DNA of 42,398 nucleotides from an uncultured Alphaproteobacteria bacterium (GCA_902569865.1 CACFVT010000007.1:1-42398); one strand, 5' to 3'. Counted from the first letter of the stretch, positions 16,761 through 26,217 are shown. A program made the numbers and translations. Notes: generated by a model not told the origin, from the letters alone.

Positions 16761-19521
16761 TTTCGCAACGATCACATATTTCTTCACGTATTAATTTCTT
16801 CTTATATTTCCAACATCTTTGGCATTTTTGTCCATTAGTTTTTGAGACAACAATTTTTACATTTGGAACTTCTTCTAATGAAAAGCCTTGAGTCTCATTA
16901 TTAATTTCATGTAATTTAAATGAGGAAGTAATACTTATTTCATCTAACGAATAATTTTTTATTTTTTCTATTATTGAGCTTTTAACATAAATATCAAGAT
17001 GTGCTTCCAAGCTAGAACCAATCATTTTTTCAGTTCTCTTATTTTCTAATGCCCCAGTTATTACTTTTCTGATTTGTTTTAAAATCGTCCAATTTTTTTT
17101 GATATTTGAATTTTGATAATCTGTTGGGGTATGTAAAAAATCCTCCAAGTGGACACTATCTTGATTTCCTCTAGCTTTCCATGCTTCTTCTGTTGTAAAA
17201 GATAAAGATGGAGCTAACCATCTAACTAAATAGTTAAATATTATATCTAAAAGAGTTCTAGAAGATCTTCTAATTTTTGATTTTTTTCCATCACAATATA
17301 TTACGTCTTTTCGAATATCAAAATAAAAAGCTGAAAGATCATTGGAACAAAAATTCAGTAAAGTAGTAAACATAAGATGGAAATTAAAGTTTTTTACACA
17401 GTCAGAAATAATTTGATCAATTTCATACAATCTATGTAAAATATATTTTTCTAAATCAGGAAATTCATTCTCATTGATTTTCTCATTATCATTAAAGCCG
17501 TCCAGATTACCTATTAAATATCTAAATGTATTTCTAATTCTTCTATAAGAGTCAGTTTGTGCCTGTAAAATAGCATTATCTAATTTTAAATCATCATAAT
17601 AATCTGACGCAACTACCCATAATCTTAAAATATCTACACCGTATTTTTTTAAAATATCATCAGGAGAAATAACGTTACCAAGAGATTTTGACATTTTTCT
17701 TCCTTTGCCATCAACAACAAAACCGTGAGTTAATACACTTTCGTATGGTGCCCTACCTCTTGTTCCTGATGATTCTAATAAAGAAGAGTGAAACCAACCA
17801 CGATGTTGATCACTTCCTTCTAAATACATTGATGCAGGCCATTTTAAATCTTCTCTTTTTTCTAAACAAAAAGCATGTGTTGACCCACTATCAAACCAAA
17901 CTTCAACAACATCTTTAATTTGTTCATAATCATTTATTAAATATTTATCTCCAAGAAATCTTTGAGGATCTTCAGTAAACCAGGTATCACTACCCTCTTT
18001 TTCATAAATATTTGCAATTCTATCAATAACATTTTCGTCTCTTAATGGCTGTCCTGTTTCCTTGTTAACAAATAATGGCAAAGGAACCCCCCAAACCCTT
18101 TGTCTGGAAATACACCAATCTGGCCTTGTTTCTATCATTGAGCGAAGACGTTTTTGTCCTTGTGGTGGATAGAAAACAGTTTTATCAATTGATTTAAGAG
18201 CTATGTCTCTTAATTTATTTTTTTCCATAGAAATAAACCACTGGGGAGTATTCCTATAAACTAAAGGAGCTTTTGATCTCCAAGAATGAGGATAACTATG
18301 ACGGAGTGTTCCTTTAAATAATAATTTTGAGAACTCATTTAATTTATCTGATATTTTGCCATCAACTTTGTAAATATGCTCACCTTCAAATCCTTTTGCA
18401 TGATTATTATATTTACCATCATCCTGCACAGTTTGAACAATATCAACGCCATTTTTGATTCCTAAATTATAATCATCATCTCCATGACCAGGAGCAATGT
18501 GCACTATTCCAGTTCCTTGTTCTAAATTTACAAATTCTCCATGAAATGGTCTTACTATAAAATCATATCCAATACTTTTAAATGGATGCTCACAATGACA
18601 TTCAGATAAATGTTTACCTTCAAATTCTGTAATTTCTTTATAACTCTCTATTCCTATTTCATCACATACTTGCTTAACTAACTCTTTAGCAAATATAAGT
18701 TTGTCTCCAATATTAGCTAAACACTCATTTGTTATTTTCTCAACCTCAATTAATGAATATTTTAAATCTTCACCATATGCCAATGCTCTATTCCCAGGTA
18801 TAGTCCAAGGTGTTGTTGTCCAAATAACTATATTAGCCCCCTCAAGATCTTTATATGAAGCACTATTAATTAAAAATTTAACATATATTGTGTTTGAAGT
18901 ATGATCTTCATATTCAACTTCTGCATCAGCTAATGCTGTTTTTTCAACAACAGACCAAAGAACAGGCTTAGCACCTTTATATAAACTTTCATCAATTAGA
19001 AATTTTCCAAGTTCACGAACAATTTGAGCTTCTGCTTGATTAGACATAGTGAGATAAGGATTTGCCCAATCTCCCTCAACTCCTAATCTCCTAAATTCTT
19101 TCTTTTGAATATCAATCCATTTTTCTGCGAACTCTCTACACTCTTGTCTAAATTGCACAACGGGAACATCATCTTTATTTTTGCCTTTTTTTCTATAACT
19201 CTCCTCAATTTTCCATTCAATTGGCAATCCATGACAATCCCATCCTGGAACATAAATAGAATCCTTACCTGCCATTTGTTGTGTTCTTACAATGACATCT
19301 TTTAATATTTTATTTAATGCTGTTCCCATATGTATATGTCCATTTGCATATGGAGGTCCATCATGTAGAACAAATTTTTCTCTGCCTTTTGATTTTTCTC
19401 GCAATTTATAAAATATTTTTTCTTTATCCCACTCATCTAAAATTTTTGGTTCTTTAGTGGGTAAGTTTGCTCTCATTTCAAAAGTAGATTTTGGGAGAAA
19501 AATAGTATCTTTATATTCCAT
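16747..19521 (-). CDS. ileS: Isoleucyl-tRNA synthetase
   Basis: A 924-residue class-I synthetase charging tRNA-Ile. The HIGH-type motif reads HMGT in PPYANGHIHMGTALNKILKD (residues 57-76), and the second motif is KMSKSLGN. The central editing domain contains WTTTPWTIPGNRA and GTGIVHIAPGHGDDD. The C-terminus has the zinc finger CQRCW...CDRC typical of the eubacterial type, which is generally mupirocin-sensitive. Four G-rich family blocks such as GWDCHGLPIEWK and SDQHRGWFHSS are intact. The start directly abuts ribF, and the ribF-ileS-lspA order is widespread in bacteria. Confidence 0.97.
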   Translation of the reverse strand: MEYKDTIFLPKSTFEMRANLPTKEPKILDEWDKEKIFYKLREKSKGREKFVLHDGPPYANGHIHMGTALNKILKDVIVRTQQMAGKDSIYVPGWDCHGLPIEWKIEESYRKKGKNKDDVPVVQFRQECREFAEKWIDIQKKEFRRLGVEGDWANPYLTMSNQAEAQIVRELGKFLIDESLYKGAKPVLWSVVEKTALADAEVEYEDHTSNTIYVKFLINSASYKDLEGANIVIWTTTPWTIPGNRALAYGEDLKYSLIEVEKITNECLANIGDKLIFAKELVKQVCDEIGIESYKEITEFEGKHLSECHCEHPFKSIGYDFIVRPFHGEFVNLEQGTGIVHIAPGHGDDDYNLGIKNGVDIVQTVQDDGKYNNHAKGFEGEHIYKVDGKISDKLNEFSKLLFKGTLRHSYPHSWRSKAPLVYRNTPQWFISMEKNKLRDIALKSIDKTVFYPPQGQKRLRSMIETRPDWCISRQRVWGVPLPLFVNKETGQPLRDENVIDRIANIYEKEGSDTWFTEDPQRFLGDKYLINDYEQIKDVVEVWFDSGSTHAFCLEKREDLKWPASMYLEGSDQHRGWFHSSLLESSGTRGRAPYESVLTHGFVVDGKGRKMSKSLGNVISPDDILKKYGVDILRLWVVASDYYDDLKLDNAILQAQTDSYRRIRNTFRYLIGNLDGFNDNEKINENEFPDLEKYILHRLYEIDQIISDCVKNFNFHLMFTTLLNFCSNDLSAFYFDIRKDVIYCDGKKSKIRRSSRTLLDIIFNYLVRWLAPSLSFTTEEAWKARGNQDSVHLEDFLHTPTDYQNSNIKKNWTILKQIRKVITGALENKRTEKMIGSSLEAHLDIYVKSSIIEKIKNYSLDEISITSSFKLHEINNETQGFSLEEVPNVKIVVSKTNGQKCQRCWKYKKKLIREEICDRCENAII

Positions 19522-20450
19522 TAAATTTTATGATATTTTTTAGCTTTTTTAACGTCTTTTTGAATTTGATTCGTTAGTATTTTAAAATCCTTATATTTTT
19601 TTTCAGGTCTAATAAATGTTAGAAATTCAACAGTCAATTGCTTACCGTAAATATTACTATTAAATTCAAATAAATGAGTTTCTAGAAGTAAATTTAATCC
19701 TTTTACTGTTGGTCTTTCTCCAAAATTAGCAATTCCCTTATAAGTTTTACCTTCAAGTATAACATTTACACAATACACACCTTTTTTTGGTAAAATATGA
19801 TTTCCTGGCTTAATATTTGCAGTAGGAAAATTGATAAGTCTAGCTTTTTGATCACCTTTAATAATTTTGCCTTGCATGAACCAATGACGCCCAAGAGCTT
19901 CAAAAACTTTTTCAAATGAACCATCGTTAATATCTTTTCTAATTATTGATGAAGAAAATTTTAGATTATTTTTTTTATTTTTAACATGGTCAATTATATG
20001 TAACTTATAATGATATTTATTAGATAATTTTTTTAATAATGTGGTATCCCCTTTTCTATCTTTACCAAATCTAAAATCTCTTCCTACTATTATTTTTTTA
20101 ATATTTAATTGTTTAACTAAAATTTTTTCAATAAAATTTATTGCATCTAAATTTGATAAAGTTTTATTAAATTTATATTCAATATAATTATCTAAACCTA
20201 AAGAATTGAGAAAATATTTTTTGTAATCATTTGTGATTATATTAAAATTATTATCAGTGCTTTTAAAATAAATTTTTGGATGTGGAACAAATGTCATTAT
20301 TGCTGAATTAAGATTATTTGATCGTGAATTATTTATTATTTTTTTTATTAAATGTTGATGGCCTAGATGAATACCATCAAAATTTCCAATGCAAAGACAA
20401 AGGTTTCGAATTTTAAAATCTTTTTTTGTATTTAATTTATGTAATTTCAC
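19521..20450 (-). CDS. ribF: Bifunctional riboflavin kinase / FAD synthetase
   Basis: A 309-residue enzyme making FMN and FAD. The N-terminal nucleotidyltransferase half has IGNFDGIHLGHQHLI (His28 and His31 in the class-I-like adenylyl-transfer motif) and VGRDFRFGKDRKG. The C-terminal kinase half has the INFPTANI and GVYC motifs and ends in EFLTFIRPEKKYKDF. It starts at GTG 20450; no ATG is available upstream before a 28-bp palindrome, and no Shine-Dalgarno sequence is evident. No RFN riboswitch fold is visible in the short leader. Confidence 0.94.
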   Translation of the reverse strand: MKLHKLNTKKDFKIRNLCLCIGNFDGIHLGHQHLIKKIINNSRSNNLNSAIMTFVPHPKIYFKSTDNNFNIITNDYKKYFLNSLGLDNYIEYKFNKTLSNLDAINFIEKILVKQLNIKKIIVGRDFRFGKDRKGDTTLLKKLSNKYHYKLHIIDHVKNKKNNLKFSSSIIRKDINDGSFEKVFEALGRHWFMQGKIIKGDQKARLINFPTANIKPGNHILPKKGVYCVNVILEGKTYKGIANFGERPTVKGLNLLLETHLFEFNSNIYGKQLTVEFLTFIRPEKKYKDFKILTNQIQKDVKKAKKYHKI

Positions 20451-20455
20451 TTTAA

Positions 20456-20483
20456 TTTATAGGTATATAAATATACCTATAAA
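20456..20483. repeat. Perfect 13-bp inverted repeat between xylA and ribF
   Basis: The sequence TTTATAGGTATAT (20456-20468) is followed after AA by its exact reverse complement (20471-20483). As RNA it would form a 12-bp, mostly A-U stem with a 4-nt loop, 19 nt after the xylA stop and 6 nt before the ribF start, both genes being on the minus strand. No U-tract follows in the direction of transcription, so it is not a canonical intrinsic terminator. It could stabilise the xylA 3' end, attenuate read-through, or be a protein-binding site. Confidence 0.6.
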
Positions 20484-20501
20484 CTAGATTTAAAAATTGA
20501 A

Positions 20502-21815
20502 CTACAGGTACTTATTTAAAATATTTTCTAAATACTCTTGATTCCCTGACCTTGGTTTAGGTTCAATATTTTCATCAAGGACTTTTTGATGAATTGACTC
20601 AAGTGTTGTTCCCTTGTTATAGATATAATTACCTAAATCCTTTTGCCAATCCTCATATCTTTTTGTTACATAATCAGAAAGTTTTTTATCATTTATCATT
20701 TTTTCAACGGCTAGAAGTGTTTTAGCGCATATATCCATTCCACCAATATGAGCATAAAATAAATCTTCGGGATCTATTGATTGTCTGCGAATTTTTGCAT
20801 CAAAATTCAGGCCACCTTTACCAATGCCTCCATTTGAAAAAATATGATAAAAAGGAAGAATTAATTCTAAAACACTATTAGGAAATTGATCAGTGTCCCA
20901 ACCTAACAGAGTGTCACCCCTATTAATATCTAAACTGCCTAAAGCATTATTTGCAATAGCATATACTATTTCATGCTCAAAACTATGCCCAGATAAAGTC
21001 GCATGATTTGCTTCAATATTTAATTTTATTTCATTCTCTAAACCAGCTTTTCTTAAAAAAGCTAAACATGATGCTGAGTCAAAATCATATTGATGCTTTG
21101 TTGGTTCATGTGGTTTAGGTTCAAGCAAGATTTGACCATCAAAACCAATCTTGTATTTATAATCCACTACAAGCTCAAGAAATCTTTTAAGATTATCAAT
21201 TTCCAATCCCATGTTGGTATTAAGAATAGTTTCATATCCTTCTCTGCCACCCCAAAGAACATAGTTGCTTCCACCTAATCTTTTTGTTGCGTCCATACAA
21301 TCTTTAACTTGAGCTGCTTTATAAGCAAAAACTTCTGGATCAGGATTTGTGGAGGCGCCACTCATATATCTTTTGTGAGAAAATGCATTTGCAGTTCCCC
21401 ATAAAAGTTTAACTTTAGAAGTTTCCATTTTTGATTGAATTAAATCAATTATATAAAGAAAATTTTTTTGGGTTTCTTTATAGTTAGATCCCTCAGGAGA
21501 AATATCTCTATCATGAAAACAAAAAAAAGAAGTTTTTATTTTATTAAAAAAATCAAAAGCTTCATCGAGTTTCATCTCAGCCATTTTAAGAGGATCTCCA
21601 CTAGACATCCAAGGTCTTTCAAATGTTGCCCCTCCAAACGGATCTAATCCAGGCCAAGTAAATGTGTGCCAATAACAAGTGGCAAAACGAAGATTTTCTT
21701 TCATCGTTTTCCCTAAAACTTGTCTATTTTCATCATAATATTTGAAGCTTAGAGGATTATCACTATCTGGACCCTCATAAATTATCTCATTAATATTTTT
21801 AAAATAGTCACTCAT
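20502..21815 (-). CDS. xylA: Xylose isomerase
   Basis: A 437-residue TIM-barrel enzyme converting D-xylose to D-xylulose (and glucose to fructose). Catalytic and metal residues align with E. coli numbering: His101 and Asp104 in CFHDRDISPEG, and Glu232 and Lys234 in LLEPKPHEPTKHQYDFD. NIEANHATLSGHSFEHE and SLDINRGDTLLGWDTDQFP supply the other metal ligands. A strong GGGAGGA ribosome binding site precedes the ATG. No xylulokinase gene (xylB) or xylose-specific regulator is in the window, so the kinase must be elsewhere. It is divergent from the glyoxalase gene across 113 bp. Confidence 0.95.
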   Translation of the reverse strand: MSDYFKNINEIIYEGPDSDNPLSFKYYDENRQVLGKTMKENLRFATCYWHTFTWPGLDPFGGATFERPWMSSGDPLKMAEMKLDEAFDFFNKIKTSFFCFHDRDISPEGSNYKETQKNFLYIIDLIQSKMETSKVKLLWGTANAFSHKRYMSGASTNPDPEVFAYKAAQVKDCMDATKRLGGSNYVLWGGREGYETILNTNMGLEIDNLKRFLELVVDYKYKIGFDGQILLEPKPHEPTKHQYDFDSASCLAFLRKAGLENEIKLNIEANHATLSGHSFEHEIVYAIANNALGSLDINRGDTLLGWDTDQFPNSVLELILPFYHIFSNGGIGKGGLNFDAKIRRQSIDPEDLFYAHIGGMDICAKTLLAVEKMINDKKLSDYVTKRYEDWQKDLGNYIYNKGTTLESIHQKVLDENIEPKPRSGNQEYLENILNKYL

Positions 21816-21928
21816 TTATTCCTCCCATTCTATTCCTATAAACATTCTTTAAGCATACTATATTATAAAATTTATGATAGAATTAGGTTTAAAAAATTTA
21901 GTATAAATAATTAAAATTAGAGGTAGGA

Positions 21929-22354
21929 ATGAAATATTTGCACACGATGGTAAGAATTAAAGATATTGAAGAGTCTATTGATTTTTATTGCAACAAATTA
22001 GGTCTTAAAGAAATAAGACGGCGTGAAAGTGAAAAAGGACGGTTTACTCTTATTTTTCTTGGAGCTAAAAATAGTGATGATAATACTGGCTTACTTGAAT
22101 TAACATATAATTGGGATTCTGAAGAATATACTGGTGGAAGAAATTTTGGTCACTTAGCTTATAGTGTGAAAAATATTTATGAAACATGTGATAGATTAAT
22201 TAAAAGTGGTGTTACTATCAATAGACCTCCTCGAGATGGGCGTATGGCTTTTATAAAATCTCCAGATAATATTTCTATTGAAATACTTCAAGAAGGTGAA
22301 GCTCTTCCTATAAAAGAACCATGGGCTTCAATGGAAAACAATGGTTCTTGGTAA
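21929..22354 (+). CDS. gloA: Lactoylglutathione lyase (glyoxalase I)
   Basis: A 141-residue metalloenzyme of the vicinal-oxygen-chelate fold that isomerises the methylglyoxal-glutathione hemithioacetal. Metal ligands match the bacterial Ni-type enzyme: His5 (LHTMVRI), Glu57 (LLELTYNW), His75 (GHLAY) and Glu118 (IEIL). The IDFYCNKLGLKEIRRRE segment is typical. An AGAGGTAGG ribosome binding site lies just before the ATG. Methylglyoxal detoxification fits a neighbourhood of sugar catabolism. The next gene begins very near its stop. Confidence 0.92.
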   Translation: MKYLHTMVRIKDIEESIDFYCNKLGLKEIRRRESEKGRFTLIFLGAKNSDDNTGLLELTYNWDSEEYTGGRNFGHLAYSVKNIYETCDRLIKSGVTINRPPRDGRMAFIKSPDNISIEILQEGEALPIKEPWASMENNGSW

Positions 22355-22362
22355 AAATTGCT

Positions 22363-23193
22363 ATGAGTAGAAGAAAAAAATTAACAGTTTATGATTATTT
22401 AAAGTCTAAAGGTAAAAGACAGTTGAGCAATTTATTTGTTCACACTATAGAAGAAGCTGCGGCTGCTGAAGAGGCTGGAATAGATTATATTGTTGCAGCA
22501 CATGATTTGCCACAATTTGGAATCAATGCCTCATTAAATGATGTAAAAAAAATAAGAGAAGTTGCTCCAAATTGTTTTATGCAATCTGCTGGACCAATAC
22601 CACCAGCTTCAGAATATGAAGCCATTAAATTCGCACATGATTATTTATCCTTTGGGGTAGATTGTATCTATGTTGGTAATCACAGTTTAAAATGGATTAG
22701 AGCTATGCGTGATGAAAATATTCCTACAATTGGTCATGTTGGCTTAATTCCTGGTAAGGCAACCTGGATCGGTGGGTTAAGAGCAATTGGCAAAACAGCA
22801 GATGAGGCCATAGGTGTTTTAAAACATACATTAGATCTTCAAGAAGCAGGTGTAATTGGTGTTGAGCTTGAAGTTGTACCACCCAAAGTTGCAAAAGTAA
22901 TAACAGATAAAGTTGAAATTATAACAATGTCAATGGGAAGTGGTTCTGACTGCGATGCACAATTTTTATTTTCAAATGATGTGTTAGGTTGGAATGAGGG
23001 GCACATACCAAGACATGCAAGAGTATACAGAAACTTTAAAAAAGAATATGCCAGACTACAAGCAGAGAGAATATTAGCATTTAAAGAATTTCATGAAGAT
23101 ACAATAAATAAAAAGTTTAATGATCCTAAAATAAACGTACAAATCAAGGATGATGAATTTGATAAATTTTTAGAATTAGCTGAAAAAATCTAA
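22363..23193 (+). CDS. PanB-like (ketopantoate hydroxymethyltransferase superfamily) protein, divergent
   Basis: A 276-residue TIM-barrel protein. The frame is open from 22321 inside gloA, but the natural start is the ATG at 22363, giving MSRRKKLTVYDYLK, which aligns with the PanB N-terminus. The best family match is GHVGLIPGKATWIGG...EAGVIGVELEVVP (residues 124-173), the counterpart of PanB AHVGLTPQ...LECVP. Aligned by eye, the PanB metal and substrate residues are only partly kept: HD at 47-48 replaces GDS, the second metal aspartate is not apparent, and the KxE pair is replaced by VGN. It is therefore probably a PanB or PEP-mutase/isocitrate-lyase-type aldolase with another substrate. The stop overlaps the desaturase stop by 4 nt. 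Confidence 0.7.
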   Translation: MSRRKKLTVYDYLKSKGKRQLSNLFVHTIEEAAAAEEAGIDYIVAAHDLPQFGINASLNDVKKIREVAPNCFMQSAGPIPPASEYEAIKFAHDYLSFGVDCIYVGNHSLKWIRAMRDENIPTIGHVGLIPGKATWIGGLRAIGKTADEAIGVLKHTLDLQEAGVIGVELEVVPPKVAKVITDKVEIITMSMGSGSDCDAQFLFSNDVLGWNEGHIPRHARVYRNFKKEYARLQAERILAFKEFHEDTINKKFNDPKINVQIKDDEFDKFLELAEKI

Positions 23194-24170
23194 TTAGGTA
23201 CACTCAACTCAATTTTATAATTTGGATTTCTAGCTTGTTTAAAAATTGCTGGAATAATTTCTTTATAAGCTCCCCAAAGACCATTTTTTGCAGGAGGCAT
23301 CTGATCTTTAATTAAATTATGAAGTTTTGGCAAATTATACGATGGTACTGTAGGAAACATATGATGCTCAATGTGATATTCCATATGCCAATATAAAAAA
23401 CTGAAAACAGGATTTAGATATACAGTACGTGTGCTATAACGATGATCTTTGATATTTTCTTGCAAGCCAGTATGCTGTGTTAATCCAAAAGAAGCAACAA
23501 GAGTTTTCCCATAAAACCCAGGAAGAACTAAGTACAAAATAGGTAGCCAAGTCTGATAAAATATAGATATTAAAATTACAACTAACCAAATACCAACATG
23601 TATTCTTGCTGAATTTCTGCATTTTGATCGTTCTTTCTCAGGAATACATTGCTCCATCACAGGTGTAGTAATTCCAATAGCATGTTTTATAGTTTCAAAT
23701 TGCAGTGTTTTATGGAATGTTAACATTGGAGCAAAGGGAATAAAATATGAAAAAAATAAAAATAAATCAGTTGGTTTTCTTATTGCAATTTCAAAATCAT
23801 GAGGATCATCATATGCTGTAAATCCATGATGTTTAAAATGAGACCATCTCCATCTTACTGGTTCAAAATTATCCATATAACTGGAAATTTGATAAAAAAT
23901 ATTGTTCCAGAATTTTGATTTAAATGCAGTTTTATGACCCGTTTCATGCCAAATAGAATCACTGCAAGCATATATGTTCCCATAAATTATAAAGAATAGA
24001 AGACTCCACCATGTTCCCCAAGTAGCATAAGCAAGATATCCAAAAAAAATTAGAACACTAAAATATATAGATACGTGCTTAAAACCTGCCCAATCAGATT
24101 TTTCACACAATTTTCTGAATTCTTCTTTATCAACTTCTGGACGATACCATTTATCTAAGTCAACTTTCAT
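23190..24170 (-). CDS. Membrane di-iron oxygenase of the fatty acid desaturase family (MocD-like)
   Basis: A 326-residue integral membrane protein with the three histidine boxes of desaturases and hydroxylases: H75ETGH79, H111FKHH115 and H266IEHH270, plus His233 in FGLTQHTG. The FEPVRWRWSHFKHH block and the ending YHIEHHMFPTVP...LP resemble, from memory, proteins annotated MocD (hydrocarbon oxygenase) from the rhizopine cluster rather than acyl-lipid desaturases. The neighbouring gene upstream encodes a MocA-type dehydrogenase and an importer lies in the same run, which supports a sugar or cyclitol oxygenase role; a lipid desaturase is the alternative. It needs an electron donor, possibly the Rieske-fold protein at 33477-33797. 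It is the last gene of the minus-strand run. Confidence 0.75.
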   Translation of the reverse strand: MKVDLDKWYRPEVDKEEFRKLCEKSDWAGFKHVSIYFSVLIFFGYLAYATWGTWWSLLFFIIYGNIYACSDSIWHETGHKTAFKSKFWNNIFYQISSYMDNFEPVRWRWSHFKHHGFTAYDDPHDFEIAIRKPTDLFLFFSYFIPFAPMLTFHKTLQFETIKHAIGITTPVMEQCIPEKERSKCRNSARIHVGIWLVVILISIFYQTWLPILYLVLPGFYGKTLVASFGLTQHTGLQENIKDHRYSTRTVYLNPVFSFLYWHMEYHIEHHMFPTVPSYNLPKLHNLIKDQMPPAKNGLWGAYKEIIPAIFKQARNPNYKIELSVPN

Positions 24171-24237
24171 AATTTCATAATTATCATGAAAGTATAATTT
24201 AGAAAATAAAAATAAGAATGAATTATAAATTATAATG

Positions 24238-25389
24238 CTATTTTAATAAAAGTTTTATTTCATCTTCTGAAAATGGTTCAGGCTGATAACATGTTGATCT
24301 TAATTGCACTTCATTTTTTGTTTCAGAAGCAATAATTATTGACTCGATTATATCTAAAACGTGTAAGGCTATTTCTCCATTGCATCGATGTTTACGATTA
24401 TTTTCAATTGAGTAAATCATCTCTGATAATCCCGCACCTCGATAATTTGATTGTTTTGGTGCCTCATTACTACGGCCACTATGATTAATAATATTAGTTT
24501 TACCTAAATATTTATTCTCAACTGAATACTCTTTCCATTCAGAGCCTAGCTTATGTGATAACAACACAGGGCCTCCGAACATATTTGGATCAGGAACTAT
24601 TAAAGATCCCTTGGATCCATACAATTCCATGTGATTTCTTCCATGATTTTGAACATCAAAAGAAATAAACCCTTGGATTATTGATTTATTGGCAAACTCA
24701 ACATCAAACATTACAGAAGTTGAAATTTCTACATCAAAAAATTTACCTTTTTTAGGACCAGCTAAATATTCTCGTTTGTCTAAAAATTTTTTTCCTCTTG
24801 CGCGTACATTTATTGCAGGACCAAGTAGATTAACTAATGTTGTAAAAAAATAAGGACCCATATCAATTACTGGCCCACCTCCTTGTTGAAACCATGATTC
24901 TGGATTTGGATGAAATTCTTGAACACCTGGAAATCCAAATATAAAATTACCAGTTAATATTTGACCTATCTCGCCCTCATCAATTAATTGTCTTGCAGTT
25001 TGACCACCTCCACCCAGAAAAGTATCAGGAGCGTTTCCAACATATAAATTATTTTTTTTAGCAATTTCAAGTAAATGATTTGCGTCATCATATTTCATTG
25101 ACATTGGTTTTTCACTGTAAACATGTTTTCCAGCTTCTAAAGCTAGTTTTGAAACTTCATAGTGTGCTTGAGGAATAGTTAAATTAAGAATGATATCAAT
25201 ATTAGAATCATTAAGAAGTTCATCAACACTCAATGATTTTATAGTGTATTGATCAGCACATTTTTTGGCTGCTTCAGGATATTTGTCAGCACATGCAACA
25301 AACTTAATATTATTAAAATACTCTTGAGAGCGAAAATATGTCTCAGCAATATTACCACAACCAATTAGTCCTATATTTTTCATATGCAT
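24238..25389 (-). CDS. Gfo/Idh/MocA-family NAD(P)-dependent oxidoreductase
   Basis: A 383-residue dehydrogenase with an N-terminal Rossmann domain (IGLIGCGNIAETYF, residues 5-18), the family EKPMSM motif with the catalytic-region lysine, and a C-terminal alpha/beta substrate domain containing GGGPVIDMGPYF. Members oxidise sugars, cyclitols or their derivatives. In this island it could oxidise an inositol (IolG-like), a rhizopine-like compound (MocA-like) or an aldose. The start may be ATG 25389 or ATG 25383, two codons later. The SDR gene upstream ends 47 nt away on the same strand. Confidence 0.88.
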   Translation of the reverse strand: MHMKNIGLIGCGNIAETYFRSQEYFNNIKFVACADKYPEAAKKCADQYTIKSLSVDELLNDSNIDIILNLTIPQAHYEVSKLALEAGKHVYSEKPMSMKYDDANHLLEIAKKNNLYVGNAPDTFLGGGGQTARQLIDEGEIGQILTGNFIFGFPGVQEFHPNPESWFQQGGGPVIDMGPYFFTTLVNLLGPAINVRARGKKFLDKREYLAGPKKGKFFDVEISTSVMFDVEFANKSIIQGFISFDVQNHGRNHMELYGSKGSLIVPDPNMFGGPVLLSHKLGSEWKEYSVENKYLGKTNIINHSGRSNEAPKQSNYRGAGLSEMIYSIENNRKHRCNGEIALHVLDIIESIIIASETKNEVQLRSTCYQPEPFSEDEIKLLLK

Positions 25390-25436
25390 TCTTTTAAATT
25401 ATTAATTAAATATCTCTATTATTAATTTAAAATTTT

Positions 25437-26213
25437 TTATTCCATTACAGCGCCACCACTTACATTAATTGTTTCACCAGTAGTCTCACTAAATTGATTT
25501 GAACATACTGCAACAATAGCTTTGGCTATATTATCAGGCATTTGATATCTACCTAGAGGTATTCTATCCAACCAATCTTTTTCAACATCATATTTAGATT
25601 TATCCCATCCATGCTTTATACGCCAATTAATTTCATTATTAATCATATCAGTCCCAATCGTCCCTGGACTAATTGCATTTACTCTAACATCTGGAGCTAA
25701 TTCTAGAGCTAATGCTCTAGTGAACCCTATTACACCCATTTTTGAAGCATTATAATGCGCAGTAAATTTTTGAGCTCTCCTTGCTGCTTGAGAAGAGATG
25801 TTTAAAATGGAGGATCCTTTTTTAAATAAAGGGATTGCATGCTTTGTCATCAAAAACATACCTTTTAAATTTACATTCATAACTAAATCCCATTCTTTAA
25901 CTGATAAGTCTTTACATAAATTTAAGGTTGCAACACCAGCATTATTAATCAGATGATGTACATTTAATTTTTTATTTGCAATTTTTGTATAAAAATTTTT
26001 TACATCTTTTTCTGAAGTTATATCTAAATTAAAAGTTTGAAGCTTAGGATGTTTTAATTTTTTTTTAATTTTTTTAATTTTTTCTTTATCTTTATCTACC
26101 AAATAAACGTTTGCTGAATAATTTAAAAATAATTCACAAGTAGCAGAACCTATACCTCCTGCTCCCCCGGTAACAACAACATTATTATTTTTAAAAATAT
26201 TTTTTTTAAACAC
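25437..26213 (-). CDS. Short-chain dehydrogenase/reductase
   Basis: A classical SDR of about 258 residues. The cofactor motif TGGAGGIG is at 15-22, NNAG lies in the middle, and the catalytic Tyr154 and Lys158 are in HYNASK, preceded by ISS. It ends in ETINVSGGAVME. The frame is open from TTG 26249 inside the upstream gene; I placed the start at GTG 26213, 4 nt after the upstream stop, because this gives the normal SDR N-terminal length. In an L-fucose context it is a candidate sugar 1-dehydrogenase that could form the lactone, but the sequence alone does not fix the substrate. Confidence 0.85.
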   Translation of the reverse strand: MFKKNIFKNNNVVVTGGAGGIGSATCELFLNYSANVYLVDKDKEKIKKIKKKLKHPKLQTFNLDITSEKDVKNFYTKIANKKLNVHHLINNAGVATLNLCKDLSVKEWDLVMNVNLKGMFLMTKHAIPLFKKGSSILNISSQAARRAQKFTAHYNASKMGVIGFTRALALELAPDVRVNAISPGTIGTDMINNEINWRIKHGWDKSKYDVEKDWLDRIPLGRYQMPDNIAKAIVAVCSNQFSETTGETINVSGGAVME

Positions 26214-26217
26214 TCTG

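Noticed and set aside
16761-16787. GTG start at 16787 for lspA
   Set aside because: It adds nine residues encoded inside the ileS zinc-finger region; the ATG at 16760 gives a normal LspA N-terminus.
20502-21815. XylA-like protein as an inosose isomerase or dehydratase (IolI/IolE) linked to iolD
   Set aside because: The length and the His101, Asp104, Glu232 and Lys234 positions match true xylose isomerase and not the shorter IolE/IolI proteins.
23434-23622. 62-codon minus-strand frame inside the desaturase gene
   Set aside because: It lies in another frame of a gene with intact histidine boxes and shows no ribosome binding site or family motif.
24164-24192. Inverted repeat CTTTCAT...ATGAAAG around the desaturase start codon
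   Set aside because: Seven-base AT-rich arms with a 15-nt spacer are common by chance in DNA of this composition.
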